Assembly (NCBI RefSeq): GCF_035582795.1
Contig: NC_134366.1
Span: forward strand, 1,252,501-1,316,500
Length of the DNA: 64,000 bases
Origin: Mycteria americana
Taxonomy: Eukaryota > Chordata > Aves > Ciconiiformes > Ciconiidae
Direction of reading: 5' to 3'
In this document: positions 10,229-22,300 of the stretch, one piece after another
Position numbering within the stretch: the stretch's first letter is position 1
Layout of the letters: each line of letters starts with the position of its first letter
The notes under the pieces: generated by a model
Databases searched by the model: none
What the model saw: the letters and a program-made list of their open reading frames with translations, nothing else
What the model was told of the DNA's origin: nothing
Made by a program: the position numbers and the translations under genes

Positions 10229-11433
10229 AAATCCTGCAGCAAGTAGTCAAATGATTTGTAAGCACCTGAAAGATTAGGAGGAGCATGTAACAGTCAGCGC
10301 TGGTTTGCCACAGTACTTCCTTGGCCAAGGAAGTTTACTTCTTTCTAGGATAAGATGTCCGGTCTGTTTCTGGCTGCAGAAGCAAAAGCTTCTGTGTATC
10401 TTGCATTCAGTAAGGTTTTGATTTTTGTTCTAATAAGAATCTCAAGTAGGTAAGGTTTAAAAAAAAAAAACCTAAAAGCTGAGAAGGTGCCGCTATATGA
10501 CAGATACAAACCTGGTTAAATAAATGTACTGAGAATACCAGTGAAGACCTTGTTAAAATGGAAAGCTGTGTTGAGAGGGTTACTGGGGGGGGCTGTGGGT
10601 TTCCATTCATGATTTGAGTGGTATGCACAGACATGTTAAAGTTGTAAATGACATGAAGGTGGGAAGGACCGCAAGTGTGCTATATGACAGCATTAAAGAT
10701 TGAGAAATGGATGCGATGGCTTAAATGTTGCCTGAAAAACAGGCTACAAGTCAATAAGGACACCAGTAAGGTTTTGTGTTCAAGCAAAAATAATTGGCTG
10801 CAAGCATTGGAATAATTGGTTAGGTATAATCCAGAATTAAAGGAAACTTTTCACCTGCACTGGTGACCAGTGATCTCCTGTGGGGAAAGGAGGAGGGGAG
10901 GCAAAAGCTTTGTTTGGGTATATAAACCAGAAAATAAACTGCAGGTTATGACATAATCCTTCTCTTCCACCCAGTGCTGGTAAAGCTTCATTGGGACACC
11001 CCGTGTCCCGGTTTTGGTGTGACACTGGAAAAGTGACATGAACAAAGTGGAGAGACTATGAAGCAGAGCAGTCTGTCTCTGGAAAGTGCCATCAGGGAAA
11101 GCTGTGTGCCCCGAGAAGACTGAGGGGAGACTTGAGGAATTTAATCTTACGAGCATTGCTGCTGAGGCTGTCCTGTTCTCCATGCCCACTGAGAGCAGCA
11201 CAGAAGTACGGGTTTAAACAGCAGGGAGGGACACAGGTAAAATGTTAAAAAAAAAAACAAACTACCTAAAGCTTAGTACTAGAGTATGTTGCTTGGGGCA
11301 GCTGTAGGGTCTCCAACTAAATGCTTAAGAGCGAGTTGGGTAAACATCTATTGGGAATCATCTGGGTGTAACTGTGAGTGAGGTGCATGAATTGGAGCCC
11401 TCAAAGTCCCTTCTAGCCCTGTCTTCTCTCACG
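10229..11433 (+). mobile_element. Ancient CR1-type LINE remnant, sense
   Basis: Diverged stretch matching, by recall, old amniote CR1 LINEs. It starts in the reverse-transcriptase region: CTTGCATTCAGTAAGGTTTT at about 10401 reads L-A-F-S-K-V-L, the counterpart of the RT motif DFSKAFD. It runs through text resembling the post-RT region (about 10640-10830) and ends with a CR1-like 3' phrase (AAAGTCCCTTCTAGCCCT, about 11404). Many stops and indels are present, so it is inactive. Both ends are approximate. Confidence 0.55.
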
Positions 11434-12647
11434 TGTGAGCTGTAATTACTAACGAGGTTTGTTCTGTGCTGCCTGGGCTGCAGGTCTCGGACAGTGACTG
11501 GGTGAGTGCTGGGGCAGGATGAACAGAGTAGGCGAAGGGCAGCCTGCCTTGCAGTTCCTGCCTTTCACTGCAGACAGAATGAGGCACGAGGCACGGGAAG
11601 AAAAAGATTATGTCCTTTGGTGCAGAAGCGTCCGTCTGGCCTCGTGTGTTTCACCGAAAGCTGTCACAGTTATGCCGAAGTCTTTACCTTGATTTTTTTT
11701 TTTTTTTTGCAGTTTGCATGCTTTAGTGGGGTGTGAGGGCTGCTTTTGGGAGGTTTTGACTCTGTATTGCTAGTCCATAGTATACGTAGTACTTGGAAAC
11801 TTTTTAGAACTGACACTGAGGATGGGTCTGACAAAGTTACCACTTCATGAATGACATCCAGAAGTATTCTCCCTATTTCATATCACGAACAAGAGGTGTG
11901 GGCTAAGATGTTAAATTTGATCTTGCAGAGAGGCTTAGAAAATGACATTAGTAAAAACAGTAGCTGTGGTAGGAAGACGAGCATGTTGCAGGTCTGTGCT
12001 GGGTGAGCTGTTTGTGTGCTGCTCTCGGAAGTCCTGCACAAAGAGCTGCGACGATGCGCAGGCTGCAGTGGTTGTTACAGAAAGAGCCAAGCCGGTGACG
12101 TTGCGTTCAGGAGGAAGCACAGATGTAGGCATGTTGTACAGTGATGGAGCTTGATTAAGACCTACAAGAAGGTAAAGAACACTTAATTAGCACTGGGAGT
12201 CCATGTTATTTTTATGGAAATGGATTTTCTCCATACTTCCGAAATTTTAAAATAAGGATTTAAGATGCCTGATCAGCGCACTCATATAGACAAGGTGTAT
12301 CCTAGAAAAGCTCAAAGATGCTCTTTGATGCTTACTGTTTGCATCCTGGAATTAATTTCTGGAGTCAGGAACTTCCTGAGTAGCCAGAGTGACAAGTTGA
12401 TCAAATTCCTCAGTGTTTGTGCTTGGCCACCGAGTTGGAGCATACTGCAGCAGGCCAGCACACTCTTGTTGTAGTGAGAGGTGGATTTAATGGTAAAAGC
12501 GCTGATATGTAATTGTGTGTGGGTGTTGCATCAGTCTTTTGGTATTTTTAGGAGAAAGTGATTCCCTAGCCATTTGTTGTAAAGCAGCTACATCGATAAA
12601 CAAAAAGAAGCGGATTATTCCAAAAGTGATCATGTGAGGTGCATTGC

Positions 12648-14660
12648 ATAAGGGCAGCTGCTGGGTCAGACTGACAGCCTGTTTAGGTTAGTATCTGGTT
12701 TCGGAGTGTGGACAGTGTTTAGTACAGGGGAAGAGCGTACGAACAAGGCAAATAGGTTGGATACTGGCAGCCAGTGCGGTGTTCGGGAGAAGTGGCTTGT
12801 GGCTGAGGGGCTTCTCGAGCCAGAGGAATGCCTTGGCTTTGCGCTGAATAGCGCTTCACGGCTCGCTCTTCCAAAGATTTGTCTGCTTGCTTTTTTAACC
12901 CACGTGACATAGACAATGAATGTCCTGGGGTGAAGATTTCCACAGCTTAACTGTGTGTTTATTTTGAGCTGCCGCTTCGTAGTTTCGTTAGATGCTGAAC
13001 TATTCCTGTACTGAAATAGGCAGCCCTCCCCTGTTCAGTTTCCTCAGATCATCTCTCATTTTTGTACCCATTTGCTGATAAAATCTTTTCTGGATTGAGA
13101 AGTCTTCCCATAATTTTTTGTTTTATGGAAGCTGCTTGGCTCTTTGATCGTCCTTGTTGAACTTCTCTGTACCTTTTCTAGTTCTCCTGCATGTCCTTTT
13201 TGAGATGAGGGAGAATGACTGGAACTGTGTACAGCACTTAGTGTGTGCATAGCACAGATTTACATATTAATATAATGGTTTCTATTTGTTCTCCATTCCA
13301 TTCTTAACAATTCCTAATATACAATTTGCTTTTTTTGACTGCATCGAGTTCACATTTTCAGAGAATTAACGATTAGGACCCCAGGATCTTGTTCGTGAGC
13401 GGCGAGAGCCAGTCGAGAATGCATTCCTGTGTATGCAACGTTATTTTCCCCGTATGCATCATGCATTGGCATTGGACTTAATCTCTCATTTTGTTTCCCG
13501 GTCACTTGGTGTGGAGTTATTTCTGCCAACTCTTCAGCTGGCCTGATCTTTGCCACCATAATAACAGACAACTGAAGGTGTTATTTATGTCAACGTTGCA
13601 CCCTTTTTCCAGGGAAATTGTGAATGTGTCAAACAGCACAGTTCCCTGTGAGACTGTCTGATTACCTCCCTCTGTTAAAACAATCAGACATTTGTTATGA
13701 TCCTTTTTTAACCTTTCTTACAATCAACTTCTATCCCTGTGAAGGCCCTCCCCCTTCATCACATGACAGCTTAGTTTTTCAGAAGTCCCCGGCAAGAAGT
13801 TTTCTCAAACACATTTTTAGCAGTCTCAGTAGGCTTTCTAAATTGCTCTCTGCTCTATGTGCTTGTTTATTCCTCTGGAGACATCAGCCTGAAGCTAACT
13901 CTTCCTCACTGGGTGGTAACTCTCCTTCCATCAAACAATTCTGTCTGCTATTTTCTACCGATTCCTTTAGAATATCTGCCTTAGTGATCTGTAGTCTCCC
14001 AGATATTCCCTAGTAAAAGCTGGAAGAATACTACCCACCTTTCAGCAGCCATACTGGGACGAAAGCTTACATGTGACTTTAAGCCGTTTGGTGCTGGAGC
14101 TCCTCTGGCTCTCTTGCAATGATACCCTCTGGTCCGGGACCCTGGCTGGTTGTAACATCTTGTTCTGTAAGCCCTTCGTTGGCACACCAATCTGCGATAG
14201 AGCCTGATGTCCCTCCTCAGAGGATTTCAGCAGGGAAGTTTCCTCCCCCTTGTAACTTCTCCTCTGTGAAGATAAATTCACGTTTTATTTAGCTTTTCTT
14301 CTATGATTTTTTTGTTCTCTCTCTGTGCTCCTGATCATCCATTGCTCCTACAGACTCTCTGGCGGACTTGCTGCTCATGGTATCTGAATTAGCATTTATT
14401 CTTAGTTCTATGCTTCTTCCCGGCAGTTCCTCAGACTCCTTTTTAACCTGCTGTATAATGCTCTCATACATAGTGTGCAAGAACCTCTCTCCTTATTTTC
14501 CTCATTTGGACACATCTTCAACTCTTCACAGAGTTTTCTGATACATGATAGGCATTTCCTCTGAGCATCCCATGTAATATCTCTTAGGTGGCCTCTGTCA
14601 CCTCCATACATTTTGCTTTTCTAATTCCCCTTAAGGTTTTTTTTAAACACATGCTTTTTT
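12648..14660 (-). mobile_element. Ancient CR1-type LINE remnant, antisense
   Basis: Read on the minus strand, this is a ~2-kb diverged LINE with its 3' end at the low coordinate. Recognisable antisense phrases include GCTGGGTCAGACTGACAGCC (near 12660), TTTTTGAGATGAGGGAGAAT (near 13197) and ATCACATGACAGCTTAGTTT (near 13758). These recur in old amniote CR1 copies. The portion after about 13830 matches less clearly. No intact frame remains. It faces the sense copy at 10.2-11.4 kb in the same intron. Confidence 0.55.
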
Positions 14661-17600
14661 ATGTAGTCTGCCCCCCTGTGTCCTTTTTTTTTTTTTTTTT
14701 TTCCCTTTGCTGTTATGCAAAGCAGTGGGGTTTTATTTGGGACTCTGTTATTCCTGGAAAGATACAACTTCAGTTGTCAAGTGAGATTTTCTTGTAAAGG
14801 CAGAGCTGCTGTCCAAACCTGCTTCTCTGTATTTAAAACTCCCAACAAGCAGAGCACAGAGTTAATTCAAGTACTGCTTTGGTCTGATCCCGTTGAGGTG
14901 GTGCCACACATGAATGAAATCAGACCTAATGCTGTCTAACGAGATCTTTGTTCTTTTTTATTTCTGTTGAACCTTTTAAGGAATGACACTGCAGCCTGGT
15001 TCTGTACGCCCTGCCATGGTGACATCCACAGGCAGAAGGGTACTAGAGCCACGCCACCTGAGCTGAGCTTGGCTGACAAGGTGCTAGCTACAGGACCAAC
15101 CATATGGCAGAAATAATGTTGGAAGAACCTTTGGTGGACTGAATAATAACGAATTGGTGTTGGTCGTCTTGATAGAGAAGCTCAGTGAAAAATGTGTTGG
15201 ACGGCAAGTTCTGAACTCAGTAAGTTCCTTGATAAAATGAAGGAATTGCTGCTTTACAGTTCAGTACAGTCTTTGCTAATAGCTGGTGGAGGAGGTTTAC
15301 GAGGCATTTGAAAAACTCTTTTTCGAAAGACATTCTAACTACCATTGCTTAAATGTTGGTGTATTGCATGGCACTTGAGAGTTCATATCCTTTCCAAAAC
15401 TCCTGGTAGTTTTTAATTATAGTGTTATAACTGGACTTCTGTTTATTTAAGTAAATGTCTATTTTCTATAGTAAAAAAGAACTAAATTGTGGGGTTTTTC
15501 TAAATCCAGATACTTTCTATTTTTGTTATTTATCCCAAACTTCTGTGTGTTATGGTTCTTCATGTGGAACATCCTGTCATTTCATCCACACCATGAAGTT
15601 GTTGTCTAATGCTGTTGGAAGTATTTTAGGAAGCAAGAAAGGACTTTTGATAGAAACTACATTCAATGAATTGCTATTCTTCAGCAGAAGTTTAGCTGAG
15701 GTTCTTCTTTTGTGGCATAAAAGTCCAAAAGATATCCTGAAAATAGGTTTGGAAACTTATTTTGAATGTCAGTCCCTTCTTTAGTAGCAGATAACATATT
15801 ATCTGGGATGTTAAGATTATTTAGGTGCTTTCTTTATGAATCTTTGTGGCAGTGTTTCTGTGTCGTTGTTGCTACTCAAGCATTTCAAGACACGATTAAA
15901 AATTTGTAAAATGCGTGAAATACCACTTGTAAAATGGGGTCTATTTCAGATAACTTCTGGATTTTTAAACTCTCAAAACATAAATCAATATTGTAGGGGG
16001 AGGAAAGCTGGCAAAAAGATGAGAATGCAGTGAGTGGTGACTGTTAGTTTGCACAGAGTTTTGTATCAAGATGTGTGTAACTCCTTGATCTTTTAAACCT
16101 CTCAAGTTCCTGACAAGCATGCTTTTATTTGGTTTTGGTGGTTTGGATTTTTTTTTCTTTTAGTTGACTGAGGGAAACGAGTTGCCAAGCAAGCTTAGAG
16201 CACATAGGCCAAACGTTAGATGGGTACAAAGAGCTTTGAGGTGTCTTCAGAGGAGGATAAATGAGAAGGGAAGGGTATGTTGGAGATTTTTGATCCTTGC
16301 AATGCAATGTTGTACTATTGAAAACTCAAAGGTTCAGCTCCTGTCAGAACTGGCTTGTTTCTGATGACGTTCTGACCAGAGGAAGGCGAGACTTGCACTG
16401 AGGGTGCATGTGCCTGGTTATCCTGGGCTAGGTGCACGTTTTGTGTATTGAAATCTGGTTCAAAAATTCAGTTCAGACTTTAAATACTGTTTTGGCTATA
16501 TAGCTGGAATGGAGGGAATGCAGCCTGAAATTTAATTTATTGAAGAGTTTCTACTTTTTGAATACAAAAAGTACCCTTCTGTGAATAATACTCAACTGAG
16601 AACATACAGGCTGTTTGGGAGCCTTGTTTCTGAAAGAGCAGTGTCAGGATTAACCCATTCCGGACACCGGCCTCCAGGAAGTTAGTGCACTGGTCATGAT
16701 TTTCCCATAGGAAGTATTCTCTTGCCCGTGACCTCTGTGTCCTTTCACAGCACAAAGGCCATTATTCTTCTCATGGGAATGCAAGTGGAGAATAGGAACT
16801 TGGTGTTAGAGCTGATTGTGTAGCATTTCTGTGAAGGGAGGTTAGTGTCTTGAGCACATTTCTTGTTTTCCCACCTCTGAAGTCTTCAGAAGAATGCTTC
16901 TTCCCTGGCCCTCATTGGAGGAGAATCTACGCTTGCTGAAGAGTGGGAGAATTGAGTTCCCGAGGTCTGTTCCTCTCTTCCTTCCCCTTCTCCCTTTTGC
17001 TGATGCTGGGATGTGAGAGCCCCTGCAGCAGCTGACACCAGTCATTTTACTGAGAGGATCACAGCGGTGGTAGCTTCTAGCATCTCAAGGATATGAAGCA
17101 CCTCTACAGTCCAACAAAGGGCAAGAAAAGTCAGTTTTTTCTTTGCTGGTGTGTGAGTGATCTAACATCTGGCTGTTTTCTGCATCTGCAGGGAAATCCA
17201 TTGATTTCACTTGTTTTCAGGGAGTGTTTGTGGTGTTGAGTTTCTGGCATTGTCATGAAATCATAGCTGTAGTGAGGACTGAAAAGAGGTCAGAGAGACA
17301 TTTGCAGGTCGAGTGGAGACTGTAAATCAGGCAGTAGACTCAGTATTGGTGATCACTGTTGCTTTTCTGCTTTGTGTGTCCTGGGCGCGGCCCAGGAATG
17401 CATGAAATACCTGTAGCCATATGTCCCCATAGGCTGTAGAAGTGCTGCCATGTGGAGGAGGTGGCACATGGATATGAGACAGGCATTGTCCTCTATGCAC
17501 CCTCTGTTCTGTGGCTCAAGATCTGAACTGGAGCCCAAATCGAAATTTTTCTCATTTGACAGTACAATTTTGAAATAGGCTGGCTAATTTTGTCTCTAGC

Positions 17601-18250
17601 AGCATCAGTCCTGCTGTCTCCACTTGTTTTGTGGTAACTTTGAAGGCAGAAGGTTGTTCCGCTGATTCTGCTGTCCCTGGGGAGCCTGTGTTGGATTGAT
17701 GGATACGTGGCAAATGACTGCGGCGTTGGGAGGGTGAATTATTGCTAATGGTCCATATGCCCGCTGGCGCTGAGAGAACAGCAATCAAATTGATCTGCTC
17801 TGTTGGCAGCAGCAGAGAGCAACTGAGTGACCTTTATAAATCCTAATTTTTAATAAACTCTTTCTTCTTTCCCCTTCAGTCCCCCCCCTTTCCTTCCCCA
17901 AATACACAGCCTTGGCAGGAAAGCTTCTGAAATTCTGCATCTGATCTGGGGCTGCTACATTGATGTGATGTGCCGTTCCCCTCGTAAAGAACAGGTACGT
18001 CGGAGAGACAGGTCATGCATGTGAAATGTTAGGTCCCAGTGAGGATGCTGTGGCTGGTGGTAGGGGTTTGGGGGTCAGAAGGACCGTGTTGGATCCGCTC
18101 CTACTTTACCAAGCTCTGTGTTTTAAATGGAAAGTGCTAGGTTAAAAGTCATGTTGAAAGTTTAGGTATAGGACTTTGCTACAGGCAACAAGATGGAGCA
18201 AATTATTTTATGCGTTGAAGTGCAAGAAAAATTACTACAGAACAGTGATT

Positions 18251-18252
18251 TT

Positions 18253-18290
<38 letters not shown>

Positions 18291-18314
18291 CCCCCCCCCC
18301 CCCCCCCCCCCCCC
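18251..18314. repeat. Composite T/(AT)15/C24 simple repeat
   Basis: A T-run is followed by fifteen AT units (18259-18288), AG, and then 24 consecutive C (18291-18314). The AT block can unpair easily and the C block can form an i-motif, or a G-quadruplex on the other strand. Low-complexity artefact or length variation is likely. Confidence 0.9.
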
Positions 18315-19204
18315 TTCACTAGCTCAGTAATATGTTTTTATGTCTACCTAACGCTAAGGCCTGATTCAACAGCGTTTTATGGAAACCTGAGATGTTGAAT
18401 ACACTCTCATAAAACAGGTTACTGTTTATTATAAAGGGAAAAGTTTTCACACATTGGATAATTTTGCCTCTAAGCTTTCAGTGGGCTTGTGTTGTTTGAG
18501 CTGCTGCTGTCTACGTACAAGAGCGCTGCGTTTTCCTGCACTTCAGTGGTAGAGAGGCCTTCTGTGAAGGCTGTAAAATGCTTTCAGGCAGAAATGTAAA
18601 GAATTTGGAACATGTAGCTATTGTTAAGCGAGATAAAAGCTTTTGTCTTGGAAAAAGTAGTATCATTCAGCATCTGTTTGAATTTATTTTTCCTGCAAGA
18701 AGAAATTCTACATTTCTTCCTCTGCTGGTCAGTCTTGTTTTTTGTAAGAATTTGCAATAGAGCCAGCAAACTACAGCAGCAGTAGGATTTTTCCAAGAAA
18801 GTATAACCATTCCAACATCCATAACACTATGGAATAGCCACTTCTTTCTTCTTGCATTTGAGGCACAGTTTAATATTAGCTTAGTCTGGACTCTCTTGGT
18901 CGTACGCTCATTTAGTAAGGAAGTGCAAGAGGCTGTTCTGGTTCTGTGTCTGAGTGTCGCAAGCCTCATGTGCTGGTACAGGTGGGGATGAGAAAGCTGC
19001 TGTCTGTACGTAGACATCCTGCGCTATACTTCTTAAACCTTAGTGGGGCTTGTAGAACTGTACAGTGGGCTACCAGAAGTGTCATATTAAGACTGATTAG
19101 GTGTGTGCTTAATGAACACTGTTGCATGTGTGAAGTGGCAGCGCAAGTCTTTCTGCGTAGAAGCTTTATACAACATGCCGGGGGACTAACCTCTGGAGGA
19201 CACC

Positions 19205-19376
19205 TTGGCATCTGCTTTTTTACTGTGGTGAAACACTGGAACCAGTTGCAGGGAGGCTGTGGAGTCTCCATCGGTGGAGATACTTGAAAATTGACTGGGC
19301 ATGGCCCTGACCAACCTGCCCCAGGTTAGCCTGGGTGATCTCCGGAGGTCCCTGCCAGCCTCCACCATGCTGTGAC
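19205..19376 (+). mobile_element. CR1 LINE 3' fragment, sense
   Basis: Contains GTGGTGAAACACTGGAACCA (about 19226), then GGAGACACTT-like text and GATCTCCGGAGGTCCCTGCC (about 19338). These are typical of the end of CR1 ORF2 and its short 3' UTR. It is truncated at its 5' end and lacks a clear octamer tail. Not coding. Confidence 0.75.
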
Positions 19377-22300
19377 GTCTGTGAAGTTGTCTGGGTTCAG
19401 CTTCAGTGCAGCTGCGTTACCTGGCGCGGAGTTGGCCACCACATGCTCCTCATTACAGAAGAGCTTTGGAAATAGAAAGTAAATCATCCGTTCAGCTCTT
19501 GGACAGGTGGGAAATAGAAGAGGCTGACCTACTGTCAGCTGGCTAGAAGTTACAGTGAGCCAGAATTGGTTTTTAGGAGGGGTTTGGATGAAGAGCTGCT
19601 GTGCTGGTGTACGCTGAGGGGACGGCAGAGAAGGCTGGTGAGGCTGGAAGCAGGTGGCATGATGCAGTGCTGTTAAGCACTGATGCTGGTGATTAATTCC
19701 AGTTGAAAAGTTGCTTTGACTTACGACAATAGTCAGCATGGAGTATATTATGAATTAAGTGGTATGTAACGTAACGGGCTTTCTAATCGGGATAAGGATC
19801 AGCTTGACAAAAGGTGGCCTTGGGGCTCTAAAAGTGTTGCGGGCATTTAATGTTCTCTCCGCCTGTCTTGCATTGTGAATGAATAGCAAATAAATGATTG
19901 TGCTTTCTCTGGATGAGATGGTAGAAGCCCTTCTTCGGAGTGGCAGCGTTATGTATGAGAAGAGTTTTTAGCTACTTGAGAACCTCATTTGTAAGTCTGT
20001 GTGGCAGAGGATGTAGTACACCCAAAAAAGTACAAAGAGGTGGCGTATAGCATGGTGTCAGAAAAAAATTCAGTTTTTAGTCATATTTCCCTTCCTGTCT
20101 GTGGGTGAGGGAAGGGGCTTCAGAGGGAAACAGCATTCCAGCTGAGAGGCACTGTGGTTTTCTGACCTGTCTGGCGTAAGAGCCAGGCTGTCCGAGAACT
20201 CTCCCTGGAGGAGTTGGCAGAGCAGCTCCTGCCCACAGGAGAGCGAGGGACGTGGAGGACGCTGGCTCTGGCGTCTTGTCTTCACCTGGCTCATGCTACT
20301 ACATCCACTAGTCACAGGCTACCGAGATTTTCAGGATTTGGTTCAGGACTTTCCCACCAGCTGAGCTGTGGTACGCGTGTGTCTGTAGCACCCTGACTGT
20401 GAAGCGTGCTCAGTCCCTTATACAATCTAATCTGCTGTGGTTTGCAGCAAATTACCGGTTAGACTGTGGCAATCAGATTGTTTCAGCAATTGCTTTTTCT
20501 CCTCTGTGTAACACAAGAATGGGGGAAAAGATTCTGTTTACAAGGTAAATTAATTTACTCTCCTGCAGCTATCCAGATGTTGTGAATTTGTTACAATCCG
20601 AATTCTGTTTTCTGTCTGCAGCACTGACTTTCCAGTTTGTGACAAATTTGTGGCCGTTGTGTTGCATCTCATGTGAAAGGTTTGCAAGGCTGCACTAAAA
20701 AACCTGTTTCTCGAGGCGTGGATGAGTAACCTGGATGCAGGGTGTCCTTCCCAGACCTACGCTCCCCCACAGGTCCCCGATCCTCGTTCCCCCATCCCAG
20801 CCAGCCCCCGGCTAGTAGTTACCATGGGAAGTGCTGCAGCCACATGAAACACTGGAATTGGATGTGTGTGTGTGTGGGGAAAGCATCTTAACGGAAATCA
20901 CACTCGTGTATTGCTGAATTTGTGTAATTCTGGTAGTTATAATGTTTAACGCTTCTGTAAATGGAAGGAATGACCAGAGAGCCTAAGCGATTGCTTAATG
21001 TGTAACTTAGTTTGGAAATTAAGAGACTTTAAAAGGCAAACCTTGCTCTTTCAAGCCTGCTGTTTGCTTTTGTTTCCTATGATCTCTCTCTGAACTTCAT
21101 TGTGTATCTCTCTCTTGCACCTGAAGTGAACCAGGAATGCAACATACTGTGTTGCAAGGTTAAGGAAACACCCTGATGTCTGCTTATTTCCAATCAAACT
21201 TTGTCTTGGATTTGCAGTCATGCAAAAGGAAAGAAATACTCTGAATGGATTCTCCTTTAACATTTGTCCTAAAATCAGAGGGTTTATTTTGAGTTAGCTA
21301 ATCTTTGTTTGCAAAAATGACTTTGAATAGGAACAGTTCCTGCTTTTAACTTTTATGAGCACTGTTGTAGCATAAAGTTAAGAAAGATTTCAGAATTTAA
21401 TATGCAAGCCCCAAAAAACTAATAAATAAATACTAGCTTTGGAATGCTTAATGTTTTCTTCTTAATCACTGCTGATGTTTTACATCAGGTGAAGCACGTA
21501 AGTACGAAGTTTTCATCTTTGCAAAAGTGGTTCCCAGTGCAATGCTAGTAACCAAAATTGCTGTTAGAAGGTGAGGCTGGTCAAAGAGCTGGTCATGGCA
21601 TATTTCTGCCACAGAAGTAGAATATATGTGTTGTTCCCGATTTACTCACAGAACAGGGATCGGAAGGGATAGTCCAATCCTGACACCCAGCCCTACAGGA
21701 AGATCAGATCTGCTCGGTCATTGCCACCCAAGTTTTTGTGGACACCCAGGTCACTGGTTAGTTACAGAGAGGACCTGTTGCTCTAGAGACTGGCGTGCAT
21801 CAGAAATGGCAGTTTATTTGCACTTTAAGGTAAAGGTGGAGAATCAAACGCCCCATATTTGAACTTAGGAATGAAGCCAGGATGGTGTTTGCACAGTGTG
21901 TGAGGAAACTGGTTCTTGAGGTCTGTCGCGGGTCAAAGACCCGCTGCCCACAGGAGGCAGCAAGCAGAGAAGCAGAAGTGGCCCAGCTTTGCCAGCGCAG
22001 TGTCCGTCTAAGTGTTCCTTGTTCTGAACGCTGCCGCGGTGAGGCTGCCTCTGAGGGATGAGAATTTTTCTTCACGTTTGCCCTATGCTTTATGTTGCAT
22101 ATGTTATGTATATCCACGTGAATTTTTAAGTAGTCTAAACCTGGGGGGGTTAGCCCCCTCCTTCTGTGACTGGTTGGTGCTTGAAGCTTTTCTCATCATT
22201 CCAGTTCTTGCGCTTGCAGCATTCGTAAACTTTATTACTAATGTAAATAGGGCTGATATGAAGCACGTTCATTTTTTCCCCTCTCTGCTTGCTTAGGCTG

